In this document: piece after piece, positions 42,021-50,600 of the stretch | How the letters are laid out: each line of letters begins with the position of its first letter | How positions within the stretch are numbered: position 1 is the stretch's first letter | From: Pseudonocardia sp. EC080619-01 | Lineage (GTDB): Bacteria; Actinomycetota; Actinomycetes; Mycobacteriales; Pseudonocardiaceae | Assembly: GCF_001420995.1 (NCBI RefSeq) | Contig: NZ_CP012184.1 | Location: 1,472,501 to 1,536,500, forward strand | Direction: 5' to 3' | Length of the DNA stretch: 64,000 bases | Made by a program: the position numbers and the translations under genes | Notes under the pieces: model-generated | Database searches by the model: none | Told to the model about the DNA's origin: nothing | What the model saw: the letters and a program-made list of their open reading frames with translations, nothing else

Positions 42021-42126
42021 TCGAAGGTCTCGCTCACCTGGTGGCCAGGCCCTGCGCCCGGGCCGGCCCTCGTGATCGGGGCGGACCAGTATGTCGAGCG
42101 CAGCGTTGGGAGCTACTCCCCTTCGC
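42021..42126 (-). ncRNA. yybP-ykoY manganese riboswitch
   Basis: The minus-strand RNA shows the hallmark pieces in order: GAAGGGGAGTAGC, then CGACATACTGG, GGGCCTGGCCACCAGG and GTGAGCGAGACCTTCG. CGAAGG (42125-42120) and CCTTCG (42027-42022) close the P1 stem. The invariant GGGGAGUAG and the ACAUACUGG and GUGAGCGAGACC segments are those that form the Mn(II)-binding pocket. It lies directly upstream of the GDT1-type exporter gene. TAACGT (minus strand, 42139-42144) may be its -10. Confidence 0.92.
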
Positions 42127-42277
42127 GTACGGGTCCTGACGTTACCTCATCGATCCAGTCCGGCTCGACCGTCGCGGATCGATGTGACCGCACTCTCAGC
42201 ACGTGCCGACCGGGATGGCTTAGCGTCGCGAAGCAACCGCACCGCCCCTGTCACCGCCGACCGAGGAGGAACCCGCC

Positions 42278-43444
42278 ATGCCCGAGGCCGTCGTCTGCGA
42301 GGCCGTCCGCACACCGATCGGCAAGCGGAAGGGATCGCTGTCCGAGGTCCACCCGGTCGACCTGTCGGCCGCCGTGCTCACCGCGCTCGCCGAGCGGACC
42401 GGGATCGACCCCGGCGTGGTCGACGACGTCGTCTGGGGCTGCGTCAACCAGGTCGGCGACCAGGCCGCCCAGATCGGCCGGTACGCGCTGCTGGCCGCCG
42501 GATGGCCGGAGACGGTGCCGGGCGTGACGATCAACCGGGCCTGCGGGTCGAGCCAGTCGGCCTTCGACTTCGCGGCCGGGATGGTCCTCGCCGGGCAGTA
42601 CGACGTCGTCGTCGCCGGTGGGGTGGAGTCGATGACCCGGGTACCGCTCGGCGCGGGCCGCGAGCTGGGCCGGCCCTACGGCCCGCTGGTGCGCGACCGC
42701 TACCGCGAGGACCTGACCTCGGGAGAGTTCCCGAACGACGACTTCAACCAGGGTGTCGGCGCGGAGCGGATCGCCCGCGACTGGGGGCTGTCCCGGACCC
42801 GGCTCGACGAGTACGCCGCCCGCTCGCACGAGCTGGCCGCCGCCGCGATCGACTCGGGCGCGTTCGACGGGCAGCTCGTCGACGTCCCGGGCGCGCCGGG
42901 GTTCGCCGCCGACGAGGGGCTGCGCCGCGGGACGACCGCCGAGACCCTCGCCGCGCTGAAGCCGGTGTTCTCCGGGACCGGGGTGATCCACGCCGGGAAC
43001 AGCTCGCAGATCTCCGACGGCGCGTCCGCCGTGCTCGTCACGACGCCGGAGCGGGCCGCGGAGCTGGGACTGACCCCGATCGTCCGCTACCACTCCGGCG
43101 CGGTGTCCGGGGCCGACCCGCTGCGGATGCTGACCGGGCCGATCCCCGCGACCCAGAAGGTCCTCAAGCGCTCCGGGCTGGCGATCGGCGACATCGGCGC
43201 GTTCGAGGTCAACGAGGCGTTCGCGCCGGTCCCGCTGGCCTGGCAGGCGGAGCTCGGCGCCGACGACGCCCGGCTCAACCCGCTCGGCGGCGCGATCGCC
43301 GTGGGGCACCCGCTGGGTGCCTCCGGCACGATCCTGCTGACCCGGCTCGTGCACCACATGCGCGACCGCGGCATCCGCTACGGGCTGCAGACCATGTGCG
43401 AGGGCGGCGGCACGGCGAACGCGACGGTCGTCGAGCTGGTGTGA
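42278..43444 (+). CDS. thiolase family protein (acetyl-CoA C-acyltransferase)
   Basis: A 388-residue thiolase with all catalytic parts: INRACGSSQSAFDFA (acyl-accepting Cys89), VNEAFAPVPLAW, AVGHPLGASGT (His344) and TMCEGGGTANAT (Cys374). It condenses or cleaves acyl-CoA units in fatty-acid breakdown or acetoacetyl-CoA formation. ATG at 42278 is preceded by GAGGAGGAA about 6 nt upstream. It starts a plus-strand run after the divergent Mn-exporter unit. No hydroxyacyl-CoA dehydrogenase or hydratase is adjacent, so a dedicated beta-oxidation operon is not visible; the FabG/KASIII cassette 11 kb away is a separate unit. Confidence 0.92.
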   Translation: MPEAVVCEAVRTPIGKRKGSLSEVHPVDLSAAVLTALAERTGIDPGVVDDVVWGCVNQVGDQAAQIGRYALLAAGWPETVPGVTINRACGSSQSAFDFAAGMVLAGQYDVVVAGGVESMTRVPLGAGRELGRPYGPLVRDRYREDLTSGEFPNDDFNQGVGAERIARDWGLSRTRLDEYAARSHELAAAAIDSGAFDGQLVDVPGAPGFAADEGLRRGTTAETLAALKPVFSGTGVIHAGNSSQISDGASAVLVTTPERAAELGLTPIVRYHSGAVSGADPLRMLTGPIPATQKVLKRSGLAIGDIGAFEVNEAFAPVPLAWQAELGADDARLNPLGGAIAVGHPLGASGTILLTRLVHHMRDRGIRYGLQTMCEGGGTANATVVELV

Positions 43445-43464
43445 CCGTCGGCTAGGTTCCCGTC

Positions 43465-44210
43465 GTGCTGTGGATCGGGATCATCGCGTTGCTCGCCGGT
43501 GCCGGGTGCTTCTGGGCCGCCGTCCACACCCAGCGCCGGGTGCACGCGATGATGGCGGCGGAGACGCTGCCGGTCCCCCGGCTGCTGGAGGAGGCGGGGA
43601 TCGCCGCGGACCTCAACGGCGGGCCGGGCCGGTTCCGGAAGGTCTGCGAGGTCGTGGGCGAGGCCGCGCCCGCCCCGGTCGGCCTGCTGCGCTCCGAGCT
43701 CGCCGGCGTCGAGTGCGTCTGGCACGCCCACCGGGTCGAGCGCCGGTTCGAGCGCCGCGAGCGCGACTCCGAGGGCCGGATGCGCACCTCCACCCACACC
43801 GAGACCGTCTCCGAGCGGGTGTCACCGCACGGCTGGCCGCTGCTGCGCGACGGGCACACCATCGGCGTCGACCCGGGCGGGCGGCGTCCCGACCCGGTCG
43901 AGCTGGTGCTGGACCGCTTCGACCCGGCGGACGAACGCGGCCCCCGCGGCGACCGCACGCTCGGCTACCGCAACCAGGAGTGGGTGCTCCGCCCCGGCGT
44001 GCGGATGTACGTCCTGGGCGAGGTCGACGACCGTGACGGTCCGCTGGTGATCCGGGCCCCCAGGACACGTCCCACCCGTTCGTCCTGTCCACCCGCACCG
44101 AGGACGAGCTGACCGCCACCGACCGGCGCAGCCAGCGGTGGTGGGCCCGCGGCGGCGCCGCACTCGTCCTGCTGGGGCTGGTCCTGACGATCGCAGGCGC
44201 GGTGACCTGA
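43465..44210 (+). pseudogene. GIDE/MUL1-like membrane protein with a -1 frameshift
   Basis: A two-helix membrane protein: LWIGIIALLAGAGCFWAAV at the N-terminus, a middle domain with VWHAHRVERRFERRERDS and WVLRPGVRMYVLGEVDDRDG resembling the GIDE/MUL1 domain. The frame that starts at 43465 runs to 44112, but its last 15 or so residues are unlike the family. From the CCCCC run at 44057-44061 the +1-shifted frame reads HPFVLSTRTEDEL and then a C-terminal helix GGAALVLLGLVLTIAGAV ending at 44210. The span is 746 nt, one base short of a whole number of codons, so adding one C would restore 248 residues plus stop. GTG at 43465 follows TAGGTT (43453-43458) by 6 nt. Confidence 0.65.
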
Positions 44211-44313
44211 GGCGCGGGACCTGAGCGCGGCCCCACCGGTCCACACCGAACGCGCGCGGGATTCCCAGCGCGATCACAGGCTCGTCTCAGGGTCACGCCG
44301 CACAGTTGCTCCC

Positions 44314-45813
44314 ATGACCGAGTACGGGCCGGGCACCGGCGGGCGCGCCGACGGGGAGACCTCCACCGGGGGCGGCGCCACGGACCCCACCCGGCCCGAT
44401 CCGCGTGCGGCAGGGGACGGCCCCGGGCACGCCGACGGCAGGAGCGCTCAGGAGGCGACCGACGTGACCGACACCGACCACCGGAGGCAGCAGGAGCAGG
44501 CCCCGCCGCCGTGGGCCTCCGCGAGCAACCCCACGATCCCGGCGCACGGTGCCGGCAGCCCGCCCACCTCGGTGTACCCGCCGTTCCCGGCGCAGGCCCC
44601 TGCCCCGAAGCCGCCGCGGCGCTTCGGCGCCGGCCTGGTCACCGTCGCGGTCGCGGCGGGACTGGTCGGGGGCGGCGTCGGCTTCGGTGGCGCCTACGCC
44701 GTGCTCGGCGGGGACACCGGTTCGAGCACCGCGACGCTGTCCAGCTCCGCCGCCCCGGGCACCCCCGCCCAGGCCGCCGACGGCTCCATCGCCGGCGCGG
44801 CCGCCGCGATCACCCCGAGCACGGTGGACATCCAGGTCCGCACCGCGCAGGGCACCGCCGAGGGGTCGGGCGTGATCCTCACCGCCGACGGCGAGGTCCT
44901 CACCAACAACCACGTCGTCTCCGGGGCGGGCGATGGCGGGCAGATCACGGTCTCGACCGCCGACGGCACCCAGCACCGCGCGACCGTCGTCGGCACCTCC
45001 CCCAGCTACGACCTCGCCGTCATCCGGCTGGAGGGGGCCTCGAACCTGAAGGCCGCCACGCTCGGCCAGTCCTCGGGGGTCCAGGTCGGCGAGCAGGTGG
45101 TCGCCACCGGGTCCCCGCAGGGGCTCTCCGGCACCGTCACCGCCGGCATCGTGTCCGCGCTGAACCGCACCGTCTCCGCCAGTGGCGACGGCGGCACCCC
45201 GGTCGTCTACAACGGGCTGCAGACCGACGCACCGATCAACCAGGGCAACTCCGGCGGTCCGCTGGTCAACCTCGCCGGGCAGGTCGTCGGCATCAACTCG
45301 GCGATCGCGACGAGCGGGCAGAACGCCGGCTCGATCGGTCTCGGCTTCGCGATCCCGGTGGACACCGCGAAGCGGGTGGCCCAGGAGCTGATGTCGGACG
45401 GCGTCGCGACCAAGCCGCAGCTCGGCGTCCAGGGGTCGGTGTCGGCCTCCGGCTCCGAGACCGCGGGCACCGGTGGCGCGCAGGTGGCGGCCGTCGAGCC
45501 CGGCTCGCCCGCGGCGAACGCGGGCGTGGCGGCGGGCGACGTCGTCACCAAGGTCGACGAGTACCCGGTGTCGAGCTTCGCGGACCTGATCGCACGGGTC
45601 GGCAACTTCACCCCCGGCCAGCAGGTCACGCTGACCATCGGCAGCGGGGCGGACGCCCGCCAGGTCCCGGTGACCCTCGGCAGCGCGCAGGACACCGAGG
45701 CGGCCACTGCCCGGCAGGGCGCCCTCACCACGCCGGAGGGCTCCGGGCAGGGCGGCGGTTCCGCACCTTCCGCGCCGTTCGGGATCAATCCCTTCGGGGG
45801 CGGCGGGAACTGA
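44314..45813 (+). CDS. HtrA/DegP-like serine protease with PDZ domain
   Basis: A 499-residue membrane-anchored protease for envelope protein quality control. Residues 1-105 are a polar Pro/Gly-rich cytoplasmic part, one helix follows (FGAGLVTVAVAAGLVGGGVGFGG), then a trypsin-like domain with the triad His200 (TNNHVV), Asp233 (SYDLAVIRL) and Ser313 (NQGNSGGPLV), and a PDZ domain (GAQVAAVEPGSPAANAGVAAGDVV). The layout matches mycobacterial PepD-type HtrA. A Gly/Pro-rich tail ends it. ATG at 44314 has no Shine-Dalgarno; CTCAGGGTC at 44286-44294 resembles MprA-type boxes seen before such genes, a weak suggestion. Confidence 0.9.
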   Translation: MTEYGPGTGGRADGETSTGGGATDPTRPDPRAAGDGPGHADGRSAQEATDVTDTDHRRQQEQAPPPWASASNPTIPAHGAGSPPTSVYPPFPAQAPAPKPPRRFGAGLVTVAVAAGLVGGGVGFGGAYAVLGGDTGSSTATLSSSAAPGTPAQAADGSIAGAAAAITPSTVDIQVRTAQGTAEGSGVILTADGEVLTNNHVVSGAGDGGQITVSTADGTQHRATVVGTSPSYDLAVIRLEGASNLKAATLGQSSGVQVGEQVVATGSPQGLSGTVTAGIVSALNRTVSASGDGGTPVVYNGLQTDAPINQGNSGGPLVNLAGQVVGINSAIATSGQNAGSIGLGFAIPVDTAKRVAQELMSDGVATKPQLGVQGSVSASGSETAGTGGAQVAAVEPGSPAANAGVAAGDVVTKVDEYPVSSFADLIARVGNFTPGQQVTLTIGSGADARQVPVTLGSAQDTEAATARQGALTTPEGSGQGGGSAPSAPFGINPFGGGGN

Positions 45814-46011
45814 CCCCTCCCCCACCGGTCTCCGGCCGGGTGCGACGTACCCCCTCCCGTCGCGCCCGGCCGGTTCCGTCTGTGTCCGGAATCGTGTGGG
45901 TTCCGGCCCGCATTGCGGCGAACGGTGGACAGTCACGGACCGATACGGCAACCCTGGTCGCCGTTGTTGCGTGGCGCACCCGTCGCGCGACCCGACCGGG
46001 AGGGGCTGTCG

Positions 46012-47394
46012 ATGACGACACACGGCGACACCGGCGACACCGGCCACCGCACGCGGCAGGGACGCGGGATCGGCCTGGCGACCACCGTCGCCGCCGCGGG
46101 CGGACTGCTGTTCGGCTACGACACCGGGGTGATCAGCGGGGCGCTGCTGTTCATCGCACCCGAGTTCGGGCTCGGTGAGGCCGGCCAGCAGCTGCTCGTC
46201 TCCGGGCTGCTGGTAGGCGCGCTGGTAGGCGCGCTGGCCGGCGGGGCGATCACCGACGCACTCGGCCGGCGGCGGACGCTCGTCGGCGTCGCCGCGGTGT
46301 TCCTTCTCGGCGCGGTGCTCTCCGGGCTGGCCCCGGGGACCGGGGTGCTGCTCGGCGCCCGGGTGCTGCTGGGGCTGGCGATCGGCGTGTCCTCGGTCTG
46401 CGTGCCGCTCTACATCGCCGAGATCGCGCCGAAGGAGTCACGCGGGCGCCTGGTCTCGATGAACCAGTTCCTGATCACGGTCGGGATCCTGCTGTCCTAC
46501 CTGGTCAACTCGCTGTTCGCGGAGGCGGAGAGCTGGCGCTGGCCGCTCCTGCTGGCCGGTGTCCCGGCGCTGGCGATGCTCGTCGGGCTGGCCGGGGCGC
46601 AGGAGTCGCCGCGCTGGCTGGTGCTGCGCGGGCGGGTCGACGAGGCGCGGGCCGCGCTCGCCGGCCGGACGCCCGAGCAGGCCGACGCCGAGATCGCCGA
46701 GATCCGCGCCGCCGCCCGCGACGAGGCCCGCTGGACCTGGTCGGACCTGCGCCGCCCGCAGCTGCGTCCCGCGCTGACCCTGGGCATCGGCGTGGCCGCG
46801 GTGAACCAGCTGGTCGGGGTGAACGCGGTCATCTACTACGCGCCGACGATCCTGTCCGGGGTGTTCGGCTCCGACACCGGCGCGCTCCTGGCGACGGTGG
46901 GGATCGGGGTGGTGAACACGGTCGTCACGGCGGTGGCGCTGGCCCGGATCGACTCGTGGGGCCGCAGGCCGTTGCTGCTCGGCGGGCTCGCCGTCGTCGT
47001 CGCCGCGCTGGTCGCGCTGGTCGTGCTGTTCCTGCTGCCCTCACAGGACGGCATCGTCGGGGTCCTCGTCGTCGTCGCGCTCTGCGTGTACATCGCCGCG
47101 TTCGCCGCGAGCCTGGGCATCGCGATCTGGCTGGTGAACTCCGAGGTGTTCCCGACCGCGGTCCGCGGCAAGGCCGCCGGGCTCGGCGCGACGACGCACT
47201 GGGGCATCGACCTGGTGATCGCGTCGACGACGCTGACGCTCATCACCACGCTCGGGGAGTCCGGGCTGTTCGCGATCTTCGCGGTGATCGGCGTGGCCGG
47301 GTTCGTCTTCCTCCACCGGCTGATGCCCGAGACCAAGGGGCGCAGCCTGGAGGAGATCGACGCCGCGTTGCAGGAGCGTGCGGGACGGACCTGA
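46012..47394 (+). CDS. MFS sugar:proton symporter (SP family)
   Basis: A 460-residue, 12-helix sugar porter. FGYDTGVISGALLFI in helix 1, DALGRRRTL after helix 2, VPLYIAEIAPKESRGRLVSMNQ in the centre, NAVIYYAPTI in helix 7, DSWGRRPLLLGG, and PETKGRSLEEID at the C-terminus are classic SP-family motifs. It should import a hexose, pentose or cyclitol with protons. ATG at 46012 follows GGGAGGGGC by about 7 nt. No sugar kinase or regulator gene is adjacent. It ends 10 nt from the convergent DedA-like gene. Confidence 0.92.
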   Translation: MTTHGDTGDTGHRTRQGRGIGLATTVAAAGGLLFGYDTGVISGALLFIAPEFGLGEAGQQLLVSGLLVGALVGALAGGAITDALGRRRTLVGVAAVFLLGAVLSGLAPGTGVLLGARVLLGLAIGVSSVCVPLYIAEIAPKESRGRLVSMNQFLITVGILLSYLVNSLFAEAESWRWPLLLAGVPALAMLVGLAGAQESPRWLVLRGRVDEARAALAGRTPEQADAEIAEIRAAARDEARWTWSDLRRPQLRPALTLGIGVAAVNQLVGVNAVIYYAPTILSGVFGSDTGALLATVGIGVVNTVVTAVALARIDSWGRRPLLLGGLAVVVAALVALVVLFLLPSQDGIVGVLVVVALCVYIAAFAASLGIAIWLVNSEVFPTAVRGKAAGLGATTHWGIDLVIASTTLTLITTLGESGLFAIFAVIGVAGFVFLHRLMPETKGRSLEEIDAALQERAGRT

Positions 47395-47403
47395 CCGCAC
47401 CCG

Positions 47404-48087
47404 TCACCGGTCGTGGGCGGGCTCTCCCGGCGAGTGGGCCCGCCGCTCGCGGCGCCGGGACCGCAGGCGGCCGACCAGTGCCGTCACCGCGCCGACGACG
47501 GCGACGAGCCCGACCGCCAGCCCCGCCGCCACCAGCGGTGAGTCGGTGAGGTTGCCGGTGAGGACCCCGAGCACGCCGTAGAGCAGCGTCCAGAGCACCG
47601 CGCCGGCCGCGACCGCGGGGAGCAGCACCGACCAGGCCATCCCGGACGCGGCGGCCGCGATCAGGGTCGGCACCCGTCCCGCGGGGGCGACCCGGCCGAC
47701 GAGGACCAGCAGCCAGCCGCGGTCGGCGAACGCGGCCCGCACCCGGGCCACCCGCTCGCCGGTGCGCGCCCCGCCGAACCGGCCGCCTGCCACCGCGTCG
47801 AGCACCGGGACGCTCCCCCGGCGGGCGACGGCGTAGGTCACCAGGTCCCCGGCGAGCGCCGCGGCGAAGGCCAGCACGAGCACCACCGGCAGCGACAGCG
47901 CCGGGGAGGTCATCGCCGTCGCCGCGGCGGCACCGACGATGGCCCCGGTCGGCACCACCGGCAGGATCGAGCCGAACAGCACCCCGCCCCCGACGACGAG
48001 GTAGGCGACCCGGCCGGCGTCCGGGCTCAGCTCGGCGGTGAACCACTCCTCGGTGGCCGGTTGCAGCACGGCGCCCAGCACGCTCAC
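47404..48087 (-). CDS. DedA/SNARE-associated family membrane protein
   Basis: A 227-residue membrane protein with about five hydrophobic segments. VVGGGVLFGSILPVVPTGAIVGAAA near the N-terminus, AGDLVTYAVARRG, then VLVGRVAPAGRVPTLIAAAASGM with the conserved Arg and Pro, are typical of DedA/VTT-domain proteins, which are thought to move lipids such as undecaprenyl phosphate across the membrane and support envelope homeostasis. The start GTG at 48087 overlaps the stop of the metallo-hydrolase gene by four bases, so the two are coupled. Confidence 0.82.
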   Translation of the reverse strand: MSVLGAVLQPATEEWFTAELSPDAGRVAYLVVGGGVLFGSILPVVPTGAIVGAAAATAMTSPALSLPVVLVLAFAAALAGDLVTYAVARRGSVPVLDAVAGGRFGGARTGERVARVRAAFADRGWLLVLVGRVAPAGRVPTLIAAAASGMAWSVLLPAVAAGAVLWTLLYGVLGVLTGNLTDSPLVAAGLAVGLVAVVGAVTALVGRLRSRRRERRAHSPGEPAHDR

Positions 48088-48884
48088 ACCGCCGCCCCGA
48101 CCGCGGCGCCGGGCGGGACGACCAGGGTGCGCGCCGGCGGCCCGGCCGCGGCGACCGCCGCGGCGAAGTCGTGCGGCGGCCGCACGAGGAGCTCCCGCAT
48201 CCGCCCGCCGGTCCGCCCGGGGACCGAGCAGAGCCCGGTGACGGCGAGCGTGCCCCAGTGCACCGGCAGCGCGGCCCGGGGCGCCAGCCGCCGGACGGCC
48301 TCGGCGGCACCGGCCGGGTCGAGGTGTCCCGGGCCGAGGCTCGGGCCCCAGCCCCACACCGGCAGCGCGGCGAGGTCGATCGGGCCCTGGGCGGCGACGT
48401 CGCCGAGGCCCGGGAACAGTCCGGTGTCCCCGGCGGCGTAGACGCGCAGGCCGTCGCCCTCCAGCAGGTGGCCCATCGCGTCGGCCTGCGGGCCGTGGGT
48501 CAGCCGGGGGCCCCAGCGGTGCCCGGAGTGGTCGGCCGGGGTGCCGGTGACGTGCAGCCCGCCGAACGTCCGCCGCTGCCCGACGGCCAGCTCCGACACC
48601 CGGGCCACGCCGCGCCGGCGCAGCCACGCCGCCGCCCCTGCCGGGACCACGACCTCGGTGTCGCGCGGCAGCAGCGCCAGCGAGCCCAGGTGCAGGTGGT
48701 CGGCGTGCAGGTGCGAGATCAGGACCAGGTCGACGCCGTCGAGCCCCGCGGGATCGACCGCGGGCGCCATCCGCCGCAGCGGCCCGACCGCGGAGGTCAG
48801 CACCGGGTCGGTGAGCACGGTGCGCCCGCCGAGGCGCAGCCGCAGCGTGCTGTGCCCGAGGAAGGTCGTCTCCGGCAGGTCCAC
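48084..48884 (-). CDS. MBL-fold metallo-hydrolase
   Basis: A 266-residue metallo-beta-lactamase-fold enzyme. TTFLGHSTLRLRLGG opens it, LISHLHADHLHLGSLALLP is the zinc motif HxHxDH, TPADHSGHRW carries a further ligand, and VYAAGDTGLFPGLGD carries the bridging Asp; VHWGT near the end gives the last His. This plan matches UlaG- and NAPE-PLD-like hydrolases rather than antibiotic lactamases. The substrate is unknown. GTG at 48884 is the likely start; the longer frame upstream runs antisense into another coding region. It is cotranscribed with the DedA-like gene. Confidence 0.85.
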   Translation of the reverse strand: MDLPETTFLGHSTLRLRLGGRTVLTDPVLTSAVGPLRRMAPAVDPAGLDGVDLVLISHLHADHLHLGSLALLPRDTEVVVPAGAAAWLRRRGVARVSELAVGQRRTFGGLHVTGTPADHSGHRWGPRLTHGPQADAMGHLLEGDGLRVYAAGDTGLFPGLGDVAAQGPIDLAALPVWGWGPSLGPGHLDPAGAAEAVRRLAPRAALPVHWGTLAVTGLCSVPGRTGGRMRELLVRPPHDFAAAVAAAGPPARTLVVPPGAAVGAAV

Positions 48885-48919
48885 GCCGTCGAGTATCCCC
48901 GCCGGCGCGGCGGCGGGGA

Positions 48920-49330
48920 TCAGGCGTTGCCGAGGACGCGGTCGACGACGATCCGCAGCACCACCCGCTGCGGGTTCACCCGGGGCTCCTTGTACTCGGC
49001 GGCGTAGCGGCGTTCCGCGGCGTGCACCCCCTCCGGGGTGGGATCCACGACGGCGACCCCTTCGAGGGTCGACCAGGTCCGGCCGTCGACCGCGGTGACG
49101 GTGACCCGGGCCCCGTCCGGCCCGGCGGCGGCGACGTTGCGGGCCTTCTGCGAGCCGCCGCTGGACAGGACCCTGGCGATCCCGTCCTCCACGTCGACGG
49201 TCACCCCGACCGGCACGGCGTGCGGCGTGCCGTCCCGCCGCGGGGTGACCAGGACGCACGGGCGGCGCTCCGACCAGAGCTCGCGGAAGCGGTCGGACAC
49301 ACCGTCGGAGAGGGAACGTCGTCGCGTCAT
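48920..49330 (-). CDS. PPOX-class F420/FMN-dependent oxidoreductase
   Basis: A 136-residue split-barrel flavoprotein of the pyridoxamine-phosphate-oxidase-like superfamily. RRPCVLVTPRRDGTPHAVPVG, ARVLSSGGSQKARNVA, RVTVTAVDGRTWSTLEG and RYAAEYKEPRVNPQRVVLRI resemble small F420-dependent PPOX enzymes of actinomycetes (F420 is suggested by the KARN segment, but FMN cannot be excluded). ATG at 49330 gives the usual length. It lies between the citrate-synthase-like gene and the metallo-hydrolase on the same strand, and may be cotranscribed with either. Confidence 0.8.
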   Translation of the reverse strand: MTRRRSLSDGVSDRFRELWSERRPCVLVTPRRDGTPHAVPVGVTVDVEDGIARVLSSGGSQKARNVAAAGPDGARVTVTAVDGRTWSTLEGVAVVDPTPEGVHAAERRYAAEYKEPRVNPQRVVLRIVVDRVLGNA

Positions 49331-49340
49331 CCGGCCATCC

Positions 49341-50521
49341 TCACCCCGCGGTCCCGGGCGGGTGCTCCCGGCTCCCCGGTCGCGGCCCGGTGTAGACGCC
49401 GGACGGCCGGAACCGCAGGCCGGGCTCGGCGTACTCCTCGCGGGCGTGCGCCACCCAGCCGACGGTGCGGGCGGTGGCGAACAGCAGCTCGCCGGCGTCG
49501 CGCCGCAGGCCGTGGGCGTGCAGCAACGCGGCCAGCGCGAGATCGACGTTCGGGGCGGGGCCCTCGCCGCCGCGGTCGAGGTCCCCGGCCACCGCGTCCA
49601 CGCACGCGAGCACCCGCTCCGCGGCCGGGTCGTCGCGCAGGCGGTCCAGCAGCACCGTCGCGCGGGGGTCCGGGCCCCGGTACACCGTGTGCCCGAAGCC
49701 GGGCACGCGTTCGCCGGCGCGCAGCCGCTCGGCGAGCGCGCCGCGGGGGTCGTCCAGGGCGCCGGCGAGGAACCGGTGGGCCAGCCCGCTCGCGAGGCCG
49801 TGCCGCGGGCCGTCGAGCGCGCCGAGCCCGGCGGAGACGACGGCGTGCACGTCGGCGAGGGTGCTCGCGGCGACCCGGGCCGCCACCGTCGACGCGGCCA
49901 GGCCGTGGTCGGCGAGCAGCACCAGCGCGGCGCGGACGTGGTCGAGCGCCGCGGGCGGGGGTTCGCCGTCCGGGTCACGGGCCAGGGCGGGCCACAGGCG
50001 CGCGGCGAGCGGGCCGTCCCCGCCGCCCGCCAGCGCGTCGACGACCGTTCCCAGCAGCCCGGACGCCGTGCGCACGACCGCAGCGGGCGCGACGTCGGCG
50101 CGGAGCGGGTCGGCCGCGGCGAGCGCGGCGACCGCCACCCGGAACCGGTCGGTGGTGCGCGCCCCGCCCGGGAGCGCCGCCAGCGCACCGCGGGCCACGG
50201 GCAGCAGCGCCGGATCGGCGTCGAACGCGACGGGGCCCGGGGTCTCCCAGAGCACGGCCGCCGCGTCCCCGAGGGTCCCGGCCACGGCGAGCTCGCCCAC
50301 GGGCACGCCGCGGAACCACGGACCGCCGTCGGCCACGAGTGTGATCCGGGTCCGGATCCGCTCGACCGCGCCGGAGGGCTCGCCCGCCTCCCGGCCGCGC
50401 GCGGCGAGCGCCTCCACCTCGTCCTGGGCGAACCGGCTCCCCCGCGGCTGGCGTAGGCGTACACGGTCTCGCGCTTCACCCCGAGCCGTTCCGCGGTCTC
50501 GGCGGCGTTCAGGAACTCCAC
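49341..50521 (-). pseudogene. HTH-citrate synthase-like gene with a -1 frameshift
   Basis: On the minus strand GTG at 50521 begins MEFLNAAETAERLGVKRETV, an excisionase/MerR-like helix-turn-helix. Around the GGGGG run at 50439-50443 the frame is lost; one base inserted there would join it to SRFAQDEVEALAARG and the citrate-synthase body that runs to 49341. The body, readable from GTG at 50417 (358 residues), has GFGHTVYRGPDPRA with the His of the active site, HGLASGLAHRF and a C-terminal ARTVGWVAHAREEY. HTH-fused citrate synthases next to a second citrate synthase are common in actinomycetes. The gene may be broken, or the base may be a sequencing error. GTG at 50521 follows TAGGGT (50528-50533) by 6 nt. 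Confidence 0.65.
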
Positions 50522-50536
50522 GACGGCACCCTACGG

Positions 50537-50566
50537 GACCGGATCAACATTGACCGGATCAATATT
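50537..50566. promoter_or_regulatory. tandem 15-bp direct repeat between the citrate synthase genes
   Basis: GACCGGATCAACATT (50537-50551) is followed at once by GACCGGATCAATATT (50552-50566), 14 of 15 identical. The second copy runs into TTGACA (50565-50570), the -35 of the plus-strand gene (-10 GACCGT, 50588-50593), and the first copy lies next to the minus-strand -10. A regulator bound here would block both genes. The N-terminal HTH of the divergent citrate-synthase-like protein is a natural candidate. Confidence 0.6.
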
Positions 50567-50600
50567 GACAAGCGTTGTCGCCGGGCGGACCGTCCGCGGC

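Noticed and set aside
44286-44294. MprA-like box upstream of the HtrA gene as a firm regulatory site.
   Set aside because: Only one loosely matching half-site (CTCAGGGTC); kept as a remark within the gene entry rather than a feature.
50550-50600. GTG at 50550 as start of the plus-strand citrate synthase.
   Set aside because: It lies inside the promoter and direct repeat; ATG at 50601 fits the TTGACA/GACCGT promoter and the family N-terminus.
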